The notes beneath the pieces were generated by a model. The model ran no database searches and was not told where the DNA came from. It saw only the letters and a program-made list of their open reading frames with translations. A program made the position numbers and the translations under genes. From Dioscorea cayenensis subsp. rotundata (lineage: Eukaryota; Streptophyta; Magnoliopsida; Dioscoreales; Dioscoreaceae), in assembly GCF_009730915.1 (NCBI RefSeq), contig NC_052484.1, positions 4,244,054-4,308,053 of the forward strand: 64,000 nt of DNA. The letters are read 5' to 3'. Shown piece after piece: positions 19,306 to 33,300 of this stretch. The stretch's first letter is position 1. Each line of letters opens with the position of its first letter.

Positions 19306-22300
19306 ATGCAATTATATTTTATCAGCATGACTCAGATAAAATTGCAAGTGATTCAAGGGTCTTTGTTTTATTTTAAAAATTTTTAAAGGGAAACAACCAA
19401 CTTGTTCGAAACTTACATAACCAGAAGTTATCAAGGAGTTAAGGTTTTTGTCATGAATTGCTAAAAATAATAAAAAAAATTAAAAAAAATCAAATCACCC
19501 AAAATGACATTTACAAATAGAAACATAAAGTCAGCTCCATTGTAGCCTTGAAATATTTTGTTGATTTAGATGCAATCACATGATACAAGATTTAAGAAAT
19601 TAGGACAATTATTGATCATAATAGTCTTTTTTTTAAGTAAAAAAAAATAAACTATTACTTCCATAAGTGAAAATTACATATTAATATTACATCAACTAGT
19701 GGTGCAAAGATAATCTGGAGTTAGATAAGAATCGGATCATTAATCCCTACATACGTACTCCTCAAGCCATCCTAAAACCAATTCATGGAAACCTTTGCTA
19801 GTAAAATTTCCATGATTTCTTATTCATAAAGAATTAAACCTACTATCACACCCTCTCATAATAACACGATTTCATAAAATAAACACTAACAAGAAGAATA
19901 TATATATATATATATACACACACATGCATATCAAAGATCATACTATAATAATTGGTAAGTCACAAGTTTGGCAATGCTTGATTTATCTTATACGTATTCA
20001 CTTATACATAACTATTTTATGTAATAACTAACCATTTCATACTTTGCTTTCTTTCATTTCTTTGCCCTTCCCCTAAAGAGCACTGTAAACCCTAGGGCCA
20101 TGGAAAGAAATTTGTTATAGAAATAGATGACAAAAATCAACATCTTATGAGGATGAATATACTATGTACTTTAAAGGGATGAGAAAGTCACTTTCATAAG
20201 AATTTAGCTAATAATATTTATGAAAGTAAAATAAACTTTTCACCAAGTTATTCTAATACTTAACACAATTTTAAACTTAATATCAATATTAAGGGTATAA
20301 CTATTAACTAGACCTATCCATGGGCCTTGCTAGGCCTGGGTGAGACATGGAATTAACAATGGCCATGCTTTCTAGGTCAGGCCTTGCCTAGTTAGGTTAT
20401 TAGGGCCTATATTTTTATCCAAAGTCTATCCATATTTTTAAATATATCATACAAATATATGGAGAAAGGTTCCAAGAGTTAAGTTGGGAACTCATACGAG
20501 TTTTGAATTCATGATCAATATTAATCTTACTCTAATTAATTAACTTTATTAATGGATATTTTGTTTGTTTTCTTTTTTTTAATTTGGTTCATGAAAATAG
20601 GTATCCAGGTTGGGGTTTGGGTGTGTTTGACTCATTGAAAACTTCAAGTGAATATAGCTGAAGAAGCTGAATATAGTTAGCCATTAATTATCAAGAAATC
20701 ACATTCTTTAACACAACTGGTATATAGTGAGCCACTGAAACAGCCGATTTACTCCCGTTGGTGTATAGTGAGGCCTTATGCTGAGGATTCAGCCGATTTA
20801 CTCCAAGGAAACAGGGTTTTATGGTGGCGTCAAGGTCGGCCATCACCGGTAGCTATGGAGGTTATGATTGGATAGATGCGGAAGGATCAGAAGAGCAACC
20901 AAGAAGAAATATTAGGGTTGCGAAAGAGTGGAAAAAATTATAAAAGCACAGAGTTAATTTAGTAAATTCACAACCCACAAATTGGTTTTTCAAAAGTGTT
21001 TTTTCTCAAAAGCAACTGTTGAGCAGCTTATGAAAAAAAACTGTATTTTAGCTTTTTTTTCACAGCTTCAACTTCTACCCAAAAGCCAATACAAATATAA
21101 ATGTTAAAACCCATAAATACTTAACTTATTAAAAAAACACTTCTTATTTTTAAAAAAACCAACCCAAACAACCCCTATCAATACAAGCTAAAAGTACTTA
21201 ATTAAATGATATGCGCTCTAGGTTTCTAAATACCATGGGCCAATTCCTAAACTTATCCAAAGTATATATTTTTTTTTTTTAATTTCAAATTTCAAACTTG
21301 TCCTATATATATATAATAATGTATGTATATATATATATGTATACATACCTGTGTGTGCGTGTCCCCCTTCTTCCATTTTGTTTTTAGAGTCCATGAACAG
21401 CCAACCATTCGATTATAAAAATTAAAAATGTTTGATTTATAGGCATTGAGGGCCTTCTAAATGGATCTACTAAATTTATCAAGTTGTTCTAAAGATTCAA
21501 AATGGTTGTAATTAGTGAAATTTTAATTGGCTATGCGTGAAATATTCATTTGATCAAAAACTTCGAGTACAAGTTAAATTGACTTAGATTTAGTTTGAGT
21601 TGTGACTTGACTCTATTGTTCTTTAGGTGGAATCTATACACTACCACTATAGATCCCAAATTTTTTTTATAATTTTAAAAAAATTACATAAGTCACATAT
21701 TGAGTTTTTCTAGCTGAGTTAACATAATTTAGATAACAAACTCATGACATTTTTAATAAAAATAATTTTTAACAAGTCTTAATAAAATTTGGGTAAATCG
21801 ATTACAAACTGAATTTTATAACAATTATTATCTTTATATATCAAACAACCAACATCTATGAATTAGAAAGCATTAATTAATTAAACAACAATTAAAACAG
21901 ACTAAATTTTGACATCCAAATTGATTCCTTTTTGCAATGGCAAGTAGACAATCCAATGTCCTTGAAGAAAATTTTTAATGAATAATGCACTTGGTTTGTT
22001 AATCATGGATTGGACAGAACCAAGGACCTTCTTTGTCTTGACAGGCTTGAATGAGGAGATGATTTGCTGGTTTTTTGTGACTCTATCCAGATCACTGCAG
22101 ACAAATTGCATAACATTTCCAAATCATGGGGTCCAAACTTATCAATATTATTTCAGTCAAGGACCACCAAGTCTTGCATGTGATTAATTGGTTTAATTGA
22201 AGCATCACTCGAAATTTTTTTTTTCTTTCAATTATTTGTGGTCATTTTGTCATATATAATTCTTATTATTATTCTTATCATTTTGTTTGTCTTATTTTGA

Positions 22301-22685
22301 AATTTGAGTCTTAATTTGTTTAAGAAAATGAGGGATTCAACCAGTTGTATGAGTTATGATGTGATATATAATAAACACGCCAAACTTGAATTTTATTTTT
22401 AAATTTAATTTAAACTTTAATTGATTTTGAACTTGATCGAAATGTTGCTTAGCTCAACGTTTGCATATCATCAAAGTAATTTCATTTGTATTTTTACTTG
22501 TACAATAAAATTAGATAGCAATAAGAACTAAGTTGGTAAGTTTTAAAACAAATAAATGCATTTTTAGCCATTGAAAAATACCTTTAGAAGTACATAAAAA
22601 AAAAAAATAACATGCCTGAAAAAATCTTAAACCACAAAATTTTGATCATTTGTAGACATTGTTTTGTAGACATTTTTAATTCTTC
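19306..22685. other. AT-rich intergenic DNA with transposon scraps
   Basis: At 20310-20420 the phrases actagacct and gggcc-t--taggcc resemble the right end of the 18715-19297 element. At 20600-21175 a stretch begins ggtttgggtgtg and ends aacccaaacaacccc, which may be a decayed MITE, but no duplication was found. An (AT)n run lies near 19900-19913. No gene recognised. Confidence 0.45.
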
Positions 22686-22699
22686 AATTAAATTTTTTT

Positions 22700-22862
22700 T
22701 AAATTTTTTTAAGAGCCCCAATTCTCTGTGAATGTCCATAGTTTATGAATCTATGGACGTTAATTTGGACCGTTGGATCTCAATCCAACAGTTTTTTAAT
22801 TATGAATTATTGTGCTTATAAATAATGACCAGATGTGAACGTCTATGGACATCCAAAAAATA
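22700..22862. repeat. MITE-like inverted repeat
   Basis: The left arm gaatgtccatag and the right arm ctatggacatcc are inverted and lie about 160 bases apart, with a further gtccatag/ctatggac pair inside. No target duplication confirmed. Confidence 0.4.
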
Positions 22863-23235
22863 CCTTTTCTTTTTTTAATATTAAAGTAAATATTTAGATT
22901 ATGTTTTTGAAAAAATATATATATATTTAAACTAACCAACCTCTTGGCCTATTGGCATCGGATTTTCTATATAGAATGTTCATATCCTGCCAAAGATGCA
23001 AGTTTGAACTTCAACTTATTCAGGTTAGAGCATATGTATATTAAAATATTAATTAACACATGTGCACACCTCTGGCGGATAGCTTGTTCATATTTTATTA
23101 AAAAGAAGCATCCAGTTATAAATCCAATAATTTGGAAAATTTTATTAAAGTTTAATTATAGATAATATACTAGAGATTATTCATCTTTTCATACACTTTT
23201 TCTCTTGCTTTCATCTTTACAACAGCATCATTTGA

Positions 23236-25479
23236 TTAATTATCTAATTCATTAAAGGTGGTTGCCACAATGGGGCTTCTTACACTGTACTTCCCCATGG
23301 TATCAATCCAAGTTAATGAGCCATAAACCACCTCATTCTCTTTGTTCTCCATTTGACCTTCAAGGATGAGCTTGAACCTTTGCTTCTTGTATTCTTCATT
23401 GAATATCAACTTATCAGGCTCAACTCTAGCTCTGAAACCTTCTAATGGCATCACCTTTGCTATATATGTCATCACCGTATCACCTACATTTGTCACAGTC
23501 CTCTCGAACTCCCGAACAATCGTTTTATTCGAAGATGTTTCATCGACTTCAAAGAAAGTGATAAATGATGGATAGTTTAAGTCAGGATTGGCATCGGAGC
23601 AGTTCGTCGCCGTTCTTGTAATTGTCTTGATTTGTTCGTGGGTGAAGTTCATAGTGCATAAGAAATTTATATAACCATCTACTTCAATGTCATAAACGAG
23701 TCCCGGATCAAGTGCCTTGTTAGGTACAATATGACCGGAACCCATAGCAAACGGAGAAGCAGACTGGCCACCGTTGCTTAAATCAGTAATCGGCGAGCCA
23801 GAGTTATCGATCAGGCTAGCAGAAGTCATAATTGCTGATCGGATAGCGGCCGGAGTCCAATCTGGGTGCACAGACTTGAGCAATGCACCTAAGCCAGAAA
23901 CATGAGGACATGACATAGATGATCCGGATATAATATTGTAAAAATTGTAAATCCAATCTGAACCAACCACCCCCACCGATGAATTCTCCGACCACGCTGC
24001 AAGCACAAGGGCTCCCGGGGCGACAATGTCAGGTTTCAACACTGTCCGGCAGCTCATTGACGGACCCCTGGAACTGTAGGTAGTGACCTGAGGTGCAGGT
24101 CTGGTGCCTAAGATGGTCTGTTTGAATGCCAATGAGGCTCTAGGATCTGGACTCTTGTTGATATAGTCTAAGATCTCATTGCCGTCTTCTGGGCTCAAAA
24201 TGGCCCCTGGCTGAGGCACTTCGATGGAAAACTCAGCCAAAGGATCATTAGACACAAAGAGTCCTGCAGCCACTTTAGCTAATGCTACACTTGATATAAC
24301 ATCTTCTAAGGTGAGTGTTTGACACACTACTATCTTGTAGCCAACCTTGTCTAATAATGTCTGGTTTTCACATCCTCCCATGTCAACCAGAGGTAGCTTG
24401 CTTGGCAAAGCTTCTGACCCTAGGTACAGTGATTGCCCGGTGACGATAACTCCATTGCCGAGCTCAATGATGCCGGCAAACTTCCGATCAACCGTACTCG
24501 CACCAACTGTGATCAACCACGGTGCACCATTGTGTAGAGTGCCCAAAAAAGGACCATCATTTCCTGTTGAAGTCACAACTAGAATTCCTTTTTCAATCGC
24601 TGCGAAACCTGCTATTGCAACAGGATCTTTGTATAGAGGTACGTTGTTTACACCTAATGATATTGAAAGCACGTCAACTCCATCGGAAATTGCTTTATCA
24701 ATTCCGGCAATGATGTCAGACCCATATGAACCTTCTTCCCAAAGAACTTTGTAAACAGCTAGCTTAGCGTGCGGTGCCATGCCCCGAGCAGTGCCAGGAG
24801 CATAGCCGAAAAAAGAAGTGTTAGGAACAAAATTTCCACAAGCAGTGGAAGCGGTATGAGTGCCGTGGCCATTAGTGTCCCGAGAGGAGCGCATGCCGGA
24901 AATATTAGGGTTATTAGCAAGAAGGCCCTTGTAAAAGCTCCTCGCACCGATGATTTTCTTGTTACACATCGATGGTTCTTCACATTCACCTTTCCATCTC
25001 GGTGGCACAACCGGCAAACCATCATCATGGAAACTCCTACTCTCTGGCCAAACTCCAGTGTCCACGACGCCGATAATCATGTCTTCACCATAATTTGATG
25101 CCGGCCAAAGTCCGGCAGAGGTGTCGAGGCCGAGGAAGTCGGTGGTATGAGTAGTGTCCTTGTTTACTACCATGTCACTATAGACAGCTACGATGCCATG
25201 AGATTTCTTGAGTTGTTTGAGCTGAGATGGAGTGAGACGTGCAGTGAAGCCATGCAATGCATGGTCATAGACATAGATTAGATTGGAGGAACTTGAGGTA
25301 GTTGTAGCAATGGTGGATTGGTACCAACTTTGGTGATTAGAGAAAGGTTTGGGCATGGCTGATTTGTCCATGTGGATGATATAAGTTGTTGATTCATGTG
25401 TTGATGATGATACTATTGATGCTAATTGAAGTAGCATCAAAATGTGGAGCAAGGAATGAAGGAGTATTGCCATGGACAT
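23236..25479 (-). CDS. Secreted subtilisin-like serine protease (subtilase, SBT1 type)
   Basis: Predicted cell-wall/apoplastic endopeptidase of 747 residues in a single exon, the usual form for plant SBT1 genes. A hydrophobic signal peptide covers about residues 1-26. An I9 propeptide (TYIIHMDKS to the SDMVV region) ends near residue 110, where the mature TTHTTDFLGL start follows. The triad is Asp140 (GVVDTGVWPES), His205 (GHGTHTAS) and Ser521 (SGSSMSCPHVSG), with oxyanion Asn307 (TGNDGP). A PA-type insertion lies around 345-460 and a C-terminal Fn3-like domain around 640-742. The usual GTSM is GSSM here, a mild change. The start fits the signal peptide and the protein is full length. Phrases such as PLYKDPVAIAGFAAIEKGI are most like the SBT1.9 branch. 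A (TA)n tract lies at about 25514-25534, just upstream. Confidence 0.96.
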   Translation of the reverse strand: MSMAILLHSLLHILMLLQLASIVSSSTHESTTYIIHMDKSAMPKPFSNHQSWYQSTIATTTSSSSNLIYVYDHALHGFTARLTPSQLKQLKKSHGIVAVYSDMVVNKDTTHTTDFLGLDTSAGLWPASNYGEDMIIGVVDTGVWPESRSFHDDGLPVVPPRWKGECEEPSMCNKKIIGARSFYKGLLANNPNISGMRSSRDTNGHGTHTASTACGNFVPNTSFFGYAPGTARGMAPHAKLAVYKVLWEEGSYGSDIIAGIDKAISDGVDVLSISLGVNNVPLYKDPVAIAGFAAIEKGILVVTSTGNDGPFLGTLHNGAPWLITVGASTVDRKFAGIIELGNGVIVTGQSLYLGSEALPSKLPLVDMGGCENQTLLDKVGYKIVVCQTLTLEDVISSVALAKVAAGLFVSNDPLAEFSIEVPQPGAILSPEDGNEILDYINKSPDPRASLAFKQTILGTRPAPQVTTYSSRGPSMSCRTVLKPDIVAPGALVLAAWSENSSVGVVGSDWIYNFYNIISGSSMSCPHVSGLGALLKSVHPDWTPAAIRSAIMTSASLIDNSGSPITDLSNGGQSASPFAMGSGHIVPNKALDPGLVYDIEVDGYINFLCTMNFTHEQIKTITRTATNCSDANPDLNYPSFITFFEVDETSSNKTIVREFERTVTNVGDTVMTYIAKVMPLEGFRARVEPDKLIFNEEYKKQRFKLILEGQMENKENEVVYGSLTWIDTMGKYSVRSPIVATTFNELDN

Positions 25480-27200
25480 TGCTGTGGGAATGAACTTGGA
25501 ATAATCTTATGAATATATATATATATATATATATTGGAGTGTGTGGTAGTGATGGCCACTATTGTTGCTCAAACTTTGTTGGTTTGTGTTGTTTCCACTG
25601 CATATAAAGCAAGTATGACTAGTGGACCACTTGTTATATATCTAAAACATGCTGTGCTTGTTTTAAATGAGGTTTGATGGATCTAGGATGAATGATTAAT
25701 TCTCCAATTATGAATTTTTTCCATAATTAAAATCAATGAAATTGATGTTTGACCTATTGGTTTGAGTCATTGGCTCTAAATTTGGATGAGACTTTAGAGT
25801 CCTTAAAGCTAATCCAAAATTGAATGCAATATTTCAACTCATTTTATTCTATATATAAAAATTTAAATTTAAAATCAGTTGTTTAAATTATTCAAATCTG
25901 TATCACCTGAGATATTGAGTCTTTAAAAAGATAGACATTTTATTCTATACATAAAAATTTAAACTCAAAATTAATTGTTTAAATTATTCAAATCTCCATC
26001 ACTTAAATCAATCATTGTTAATAAAATTTATAATTTTCAAGCAACAATATGTTGGTGCTTCATCTCTCTGTATATATATATATATATATATATGCATGTA
26101 CAATTCGTCATTTGCAAATGTTGGGCGTTCATAGAACATTAACAAAATGAAAAAATAAAAGAGAGGACAGATGGGGATGTTGAATGCTAATCCAATGGCC
26201 TTTGAGACGTCCATGGACATGGGCACATATAGATATGTATTACTGTATTGTATAGACAACTAATAATTCATCCTCAATATAAATATATATATATATATAT
26301 ATCATGAATTTAGGATAAGTATAAAAAAAATATAAATAATATAAAAATAAAGAAAAAGAATATATACCAAACATCTTTGATTATACTTCACTTTTTTTTT
26401 ATTTTTTCTTCTCTATCTCTTCTACATCAGATTTACAACAAATAAGGGGAGTATTTATTTTTTTTTATTTTTTTTTATTTTTGATTTTTGAAAAAGTGGA
26501 TAAACCACTTCAATTAAAAAGAAAAGGGAGTATTTATAGGCATTCAAGATATAAATGGAAGATTAGATTAATTTGATTCAATAGTTTAAATTATATTAGC
26601 AAGTGGAATAGTAACAAAGCTAACGACTGCTATAATAAAATAAATTGCTACATTTTCATTGTTTACTACACTAAATATATACTATTTCTACAGCATTCGT
26701 GACAAAATGCTTATATGTCCCATGCTCAATGATTTATGGGTATAAGTCAAAAGTGATGGACAGCAGTGGTGGAGGGCTATAAGTTGATATTGACCTAACT
26801 AGGCTAGCTAGTTGCATTTATCTTATTAGGTGATTTTATAAATATTAAATAAATAAATCGATAAGTTTATTTATTAAATTTGATGAACTTGATTTGCGCC
26901 AATCACCATTTCCTAAAAAAAAATATATATTTTGTCTATACACATTTGAATCATTCCTTCTGACATTCATCAAACAGTTCAAGGCCAGAAATTTATGTAT
27001 ATAAAGAGTCTCAAGCTCAGCAGAAAGCACACAGAACATTACAACAGGCATACTCAGTATATAAACATAAAATAGATAACCTGATACATAAACTCAATCC
27101 AATTAGTGACAATTTTTTTCTTGAACACAAATGCACAACATAATAATATGTTAGATTATATCTAATCACACATTCTCAACAACAGCAGAAAAAAAAAATT
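25480..27200. other. Intergenic DNA between the subtilase and receptor kinase
   Basis: AT-rich; it contains the subtilase promoter. (AT)n runs lie at about 25514-25534, 26070-26092 and 26285-26302. A short direct repeat, attttattctata-ataaaaatttaaa, occurs near 25840 and 25940. No further gene seen. Confidence 0.5.
26459..26525 (-). mobile_element. 67-bp poly(A)-tailed retroposed insert
   Basis: A 12-bp duplication GGGAGTATTTAT flanks it (26447-26458 and 26526-26537). On the minus strand the insert ends in a long, impure A-rich tail, as expected for a 5'-truncated retroposon. It shares the gataaaccac word with a T-tailed stretch at 48887-48975, which may be the same family. Confidence 0.55.
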
Positions 27201-27354
27201 ACATCAAAAACAATCCTCAAAGTCAGGAGGCCTATTTCCTTCTGATACCAATTCAAAATGATTGCAAAGCAAAACACCATGGTTGCTGAATTTCGCTTCA
27301 GCCGAGGATTTGACTGGTTTCCTCTTGAATTCATGGAGTCCTGGAGAAAAAGCA

Positions 27355-30300
27355 TTAAACCGAGAGGACGTTTGAGGGTGATTGCGGGGAGCCGGTCTCG
27401 AGCAAAACACTTCGACTACAATATGATCTTGTTGTACTTGAGGATGACTGTAGACACCTTGCGTCGCCACTAAGATAAATGAACTCACTACGATACGCCA
27501 TCATTTTGCTACTCTGGCCGCCGCTGTAGACATCTTGCCCGTTTTCAAAGGCTTCTGCGAAACCATTGTGCACGGGGTCCAGTCTCTCGGAGAACACTCT
27601 GAGAACTTGTTTGATTGAAGGTCGAGCCCGGCCTTCTTTCTGTGTGCACCATTGTATGATCTCGACCACTGTTTGGAGCTGATCAAAGTCGATCGAGCTG
27701 GCAGCGATTGTGGAGTCTACCAATTGGTGCAGATTAGTATCTTCAGTCATGTACTTTTGAGCCCATTCCACCAAATTCTTGTTATCTTGTATTGCTTTTC
27801 TCCCCGTGACAAGCTCCAATAACAAAACACCGTAGCTATATATGTCACTTTTCTCTGTTAGCTCTTGGGTCACGACATATTCGGGATCCATGTATCCTGT
27901 AAACAGTGATGTCAATATCATACACTCCATTTGACAAAATGTGAATGAGTTATTCAAGAAGCATCACTTTAAAATGTGCACGTTAAACTCTCTCTTTGGG
28001 CTAATGTCGGAGAAGCAACACTATACGGCCAAAGTGATAAAGTAACAATTAAGGTGTTGTACCGTACCAGTTTTATCGGCCTTTTTCCCATTACGATACT
28101 TGTTCTTCTGGCATAAGTGTTTAATGCATGTAAATGCAATTAAATCAGTGAATTTATATCATTAAACTTAATTGACGACTTGATATTTGCCAGGTCACAT
28201 TCATTCATAATTGAAGTGGAGAAGAAATGCTAACCTGGGGTTCCACGGATATCTGTGTTCACAGGTTCGAAGCTGATAGCACCACTTCTAGAAGCATGTG
28301 CAAGGCCAAAATCAGCAACCTACATGCCGGAAAAGTTCTAATTTATAGATACTAAGAAAGTAGATAAGAGAAGTTAAAAGGAAATTCCTCAATTTATATA
28401 CACCTTTGCAACAAAATTCTCATCCAAGAGAATATTACTGGATTTTATGTCTCTATGGCAAAGAGAAGGATCGCAATAGAAATGAAGGTACTCCTGCAAT
28501 ACAAAAGACAGGCACTGTTATAGAAGAATTGAAATCTGACCATTTAGCAAATGAAATTCTTGAATTTGGATTCCAACATTTATGAAGAATGTTACTATAG
28601 CAGATAACACGATACTGATAGGTTTCCATATCTATTCAGAAATTGTATTTGATTTTTTCCCAAGCCTAAAGAAATGGTTGAGAAATTCAAATTTGGGTCA
28701 TCCCACACCCGCTCGACTAGAGAAAAGTGACGAGATCAATAGTAAAGGTGAAGAGGACTTTTTTACAAATCATTTGACTCAATTTATTTTTACTTAGACA
28801 ATGGATTTGCATGTTTAAACATGGTTAATTTGTTGCTATCGTAATGAAAATTAACCAATACCAGAGCATTAGCCACATCAATGGCAATTTGAAGCCTGGT
28901 GCGCCACCTTAGAGGATTTCTCCCAGGAGCTGCACAAATAGAAAATCAGGTCTAAGATAAATTACGATTTAGATTGTCATAATAAATAAGAGGACATTAG
29001 CAAAAAGAAAAAATTACAATGAAGATGATCCTTTAAGCTTCCATTTTCCATGTATTCATACATAAGGAACCTAAATCAAGGCCAAAAGAAGATACCAATT
29101 ATATTTTCGACAGAGGAAAAGAGAGAAAGATGCACAGGCATAAACAAACAAACAAATAAAGATAGATACCTCTCCTGCCTGTCAACACAAAATCCTTTAA
29201 GAGCAACAAGGTGGCGGTGGTGAAGCCGACCAAGAAGCTCCATTTCGCGGCAAAACTCTTCCTCACCTTGCCGTGAAACTTTATTCATCCGCTTCACAGC
29301 AACCATAGAACCATCACTGAATTGTGCTCTGTAGACAGTGCCAAAACCACCGCTTCCTAACACAGTGCTAAAACTGTTTGTTGCCTTTTTTGTTTCCTTG
29401 TAGCTGAATCTTCGAAACATTGGTGATGTACCTGCAAAATGGCTTCAGTGAGAAAGATGTTTATCTTGATCTGCCAGATCACCACTGAAAGCTCTTGATT
29501 CTAAGATATCAAACACAAATAAAGCATCAAACATCAGCAATTAGTTATCTTTCAGGAAACCAGCGTTAGGAATCACCTTAAATGTATCTTCTTAATAGAA
29601 GGCAAGAGGAGTTATTGGAATCATTAAACTCAAAACAAGACCCAATAAGGCCAGACGCAAAACAGGCTAGATAACATGAAACAACACATCAAGATCCTAA
29701 CGCTACTTCACAGTTCACAGTAATGGGCATCCATCTAATGAAATTAATTGTTTCCTTCTTCTATAAAGGCAGCTTATTCAATTAGTTATCTTTTCCAAAG
29801 ATCTATTACTTTTGTGTAAATTATACTTTTATATCATCTACATTGGCAATTTTTTCACCCTCATCTAATAGAGAAAAAAACTATGATTTGGGTTTTCTGA
29901 ATGTTACATTCCTTAACTGATTTGAGAATCTGCAAGTTTTGAGAAGGGAGCAGGATAACAACCTTCTGAACACTTTCTGACCTGCGAAGGAGGGAAGGCA
30001 TTCCATGAGGTCCCCATGTTAATGTCAGCACTTTCTAGTTCCCGGCTTTTCTTACGGATAAGAAATATTAAGATCAACAATAAAAGAATGGCAATCACTA
30101 TAACAGCAATCCCGATGCCTGGAATCAATGTGAGGCTATACTTCTTATGATGTTCCTTAGGAGGTGTCGCGATAAGATGCTGAATAGGAGGTTGAGCATG
30201 CACAGAAATTGGAGCAGCAGCAGGCGCAGGTGAGTAGGGTGATGATGGCTCTGAAGAACGCAAAAGGAAAAGATTGTTTTAGATATGATAGTTGCCTACA

Positions 30301-33300
30301 CATAATGGGACAGATCATAATGCAAAAAATAAAAATAAAAATCATATGGTGCAAATCTGAATATAGTTAATTACATATGATCAATAATTATGTCATCTGC
30401 CCATGACAATGGTCAATTGACATATGAGACTCTTTCACAAGTAACAAACAGTATTCACATAATCTGTGGGAGAATCGATTGGTTGAAACAGTATGTGAAA
30501 TAAGCACAAAACATTACACAAAAAGAAGGCAAGCTAAAAACTGAAATCACATGTTGATCATTGTCCTTATTGTATTTGATTTAAGGGCTTAAAATTTCCA
30601 TGATTTAAAGCTATCTCCATGTATATAACAACATGGTTAAGTTCAGGATGTCCGTAAATAAACTTTGCCAATAACATATATGACAATGTTGAAAACTGAG
30701 AAAAGTGCCTGATAGCATGATATCCTTCTTAGGTTTGTTTCAAAGGCTGATAGAAATGCTAAGAACAGATCTTCTAAGATATTATTATGAGAAGCCAATT
30801 ATACTTTTAGAAATTAATCTCACATCAAATATAACCATAAGAGGGTTGTCCTTTATATAAGTACATAAGTCTCATCTTTTTAGGTCAAATGGAATCGGTC
30901 CAAAGATCCAGAAACTTGAGTTTTTTGGTTAGATAGAGGCAATCAATAAAATAACATACATATACCATTTTGGGATTTGTTAAAACAAGGCATTAGCAAT
31001 GGTAGACCTATGGCATGCTCATCATTCTCATAATAATATTATCTAAGAGAAGCTCCTCTTATAATTTTAACTCTCAAAAATTTCCACTAATAAAATATGC
31101 AATAGAAAAGATTCAAAATTTCCAAGAAACTTCAACAGTTTCTTGAACTTTAAATAAAAAGGAAAAATACAAATAACATTTAGCAGTTTATGCGACCACT
31201 AATATCCTTCAACAGTTTATGTGACCAAACAAATTTAGCAACCTTAGGTTACCACTTAAACAATGGGCCCATCACTAAAACTATCACACCTTTGGGCTTA
31301 AAGTTCAAATGATGACTTTTCATACATGCATCAAGAACATCCAAACTATCATTATTGAGATAGGAGCAAAAAACCTTCTTTTGGGTACATTTCTTTATTT
31401 ACCATTTAACTAAATGGTAGAAAACAAATGTTACCTATCATATATGGCATGAGCAAAATTGTTCCAAAAATGGATCTTGTGATCAAACAGCATGTTCATT
31501 TTTAAAAATGCTAACTTAATAGATATTACTAAAATCACTGTCTGAATGGTCAAACCTGTGAGATTGCTGAGCCCTTTAACACCAAAGAAGCAACTGGACA
31601 TGTCAACAGCCAACATGTTATCACCTTGACTTGCAAGTGCAACAAAAGCTGCATTTCGGCAGATGCTTAATGTTACATTATCTTCAGCTCCAATAAGATG
31701 GTGAAGGTAGTTAATTCCAGAGTTTAAGCACCTCTTGCAACTAGTGTCCAATGAAAGTGGCATCTTGCAGCTTCCAATGACATCACTAAAATTAGGTGAT
31801 TGTAGCATTTCCAAAACAGTCTCTCTTCCCTCGCACTGATACGAAACTCGAATTTTTGGCCCCAGCCCACAAAATGCAGTGGCATTAGGTGGCACTCCAT
31901 TTAACTCCAATGTTTGTGAAACAGAATCAAGACAAGTATCAGAGAATGCAGACGGAACACCCAGCTTTCCTGTCGCATTTGCATAATGAGCAACTGAGAC
32001 AGCAACAAAGGCATTAATATAGCGGCAACACTGGGCCCTTTCATCTCTATTCGAACATGTAGAAGCTGCCAAAGTAAGATTTGACCAACTGAAATCCAGA
32101 GGACAATCTGCATGGAAAAAAATAAAAATATAGTAACATGGCCCAAATTAAATAAATAATCAAGATAATACAAGGTGAATCAGTAGGAAGAAAGATATCA
32201 ATTAGACAACACCAACTGAACCCACACAGAAGCATCTCGTCAAACTAGCTGATATATATACATATTTATATATAATGAAAAACAAGAGATGCACACAAAG
32301 CTTTAAAGTAGGAACCTGTCTCATTGTAAACATCTTAATATACTTACAAATTCCCATGTCATATAATCCAAAATCTTTGTTCCTCTTTACTGCCTCTAAT
32401 GCTAGTGGCCCCATGTTGGCTCATGTACAATGGCATCTCAACAATTTTTCAATACATGGCAAAAATTACTCCAGTTTATTGATCCTTTTTCTTACCATGG
32501 CTAGTTTTATCATGCCCCACGACATTATCATTTCCAAGAGAACAATCTTTTTGCCTCAAGCCTTTCTTAACCGCCAATTGTTAGAATAAGAGAGCATGCA
32601 AGATGTAAACTTCTTTTTGAGACTTTAAAGCATGCAATCATCATCAACTAAATCACAAGCACTTCTCCACTTCATCAACCCATCATTATTGTTTAATGCC
32701 ATTAATGTTGATTCCACACTATCTATATTTTTTTCATCAAGCAAAATTTTGGGACTTGCACAAGCTTTATCCAGTAATTGCAGAAGACACACTGCTATTA
32801 CATTAAATTCCAAACTTGGGCAAAATATAAGATAGCGAGCAAGCTTATATTAAAGCATAGGGTGTCTTACTTTCTATTTTCTAGGTCCGCACTTCATGCA
32901 AAAAATGGAACATCAATTATATTGCAGATAAGCAATCATGGCATTGACATCAAGATCTCACTCATCCAAGCCTTCGTACTTCTAATTGCTAAAGTCCTAT
33001 TCATTGAAGTAAATCCCAGCCCTTAACAACATTTCACAAACTACCTCAATAAGTGGCTACATAATGACAAATTTATGCAATGTCTTAGATAAAAACCTCA
33101 AGATTTCACATACAAACTCGCCAAAAGGTAACATAATAACAAATTTATGCAATGTTGTAATATAACTTGATAGGATATAGAGAAACAATTAAGAAATGGC
33201 ATGCCATATGCCATCCATGCTCCTCATGGTCCAACTCCCACAACACTCAAACTAGAGGTAACTTGAGCAGGGGTTAACCATGCGGACAGGTTCCTCTAAT

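Noticed and set aside
24347..24754. Plus-strand protein opposite the subtilase
   Set aside because: It is the mirror of a well-conserved catalytic domain on the other strand and has no family resemblance of its own.
27258..27473. Plus-strand short protein at the kinase 3' end
   Set aside because: Antisense of the last kinase exon; no independent evidence.
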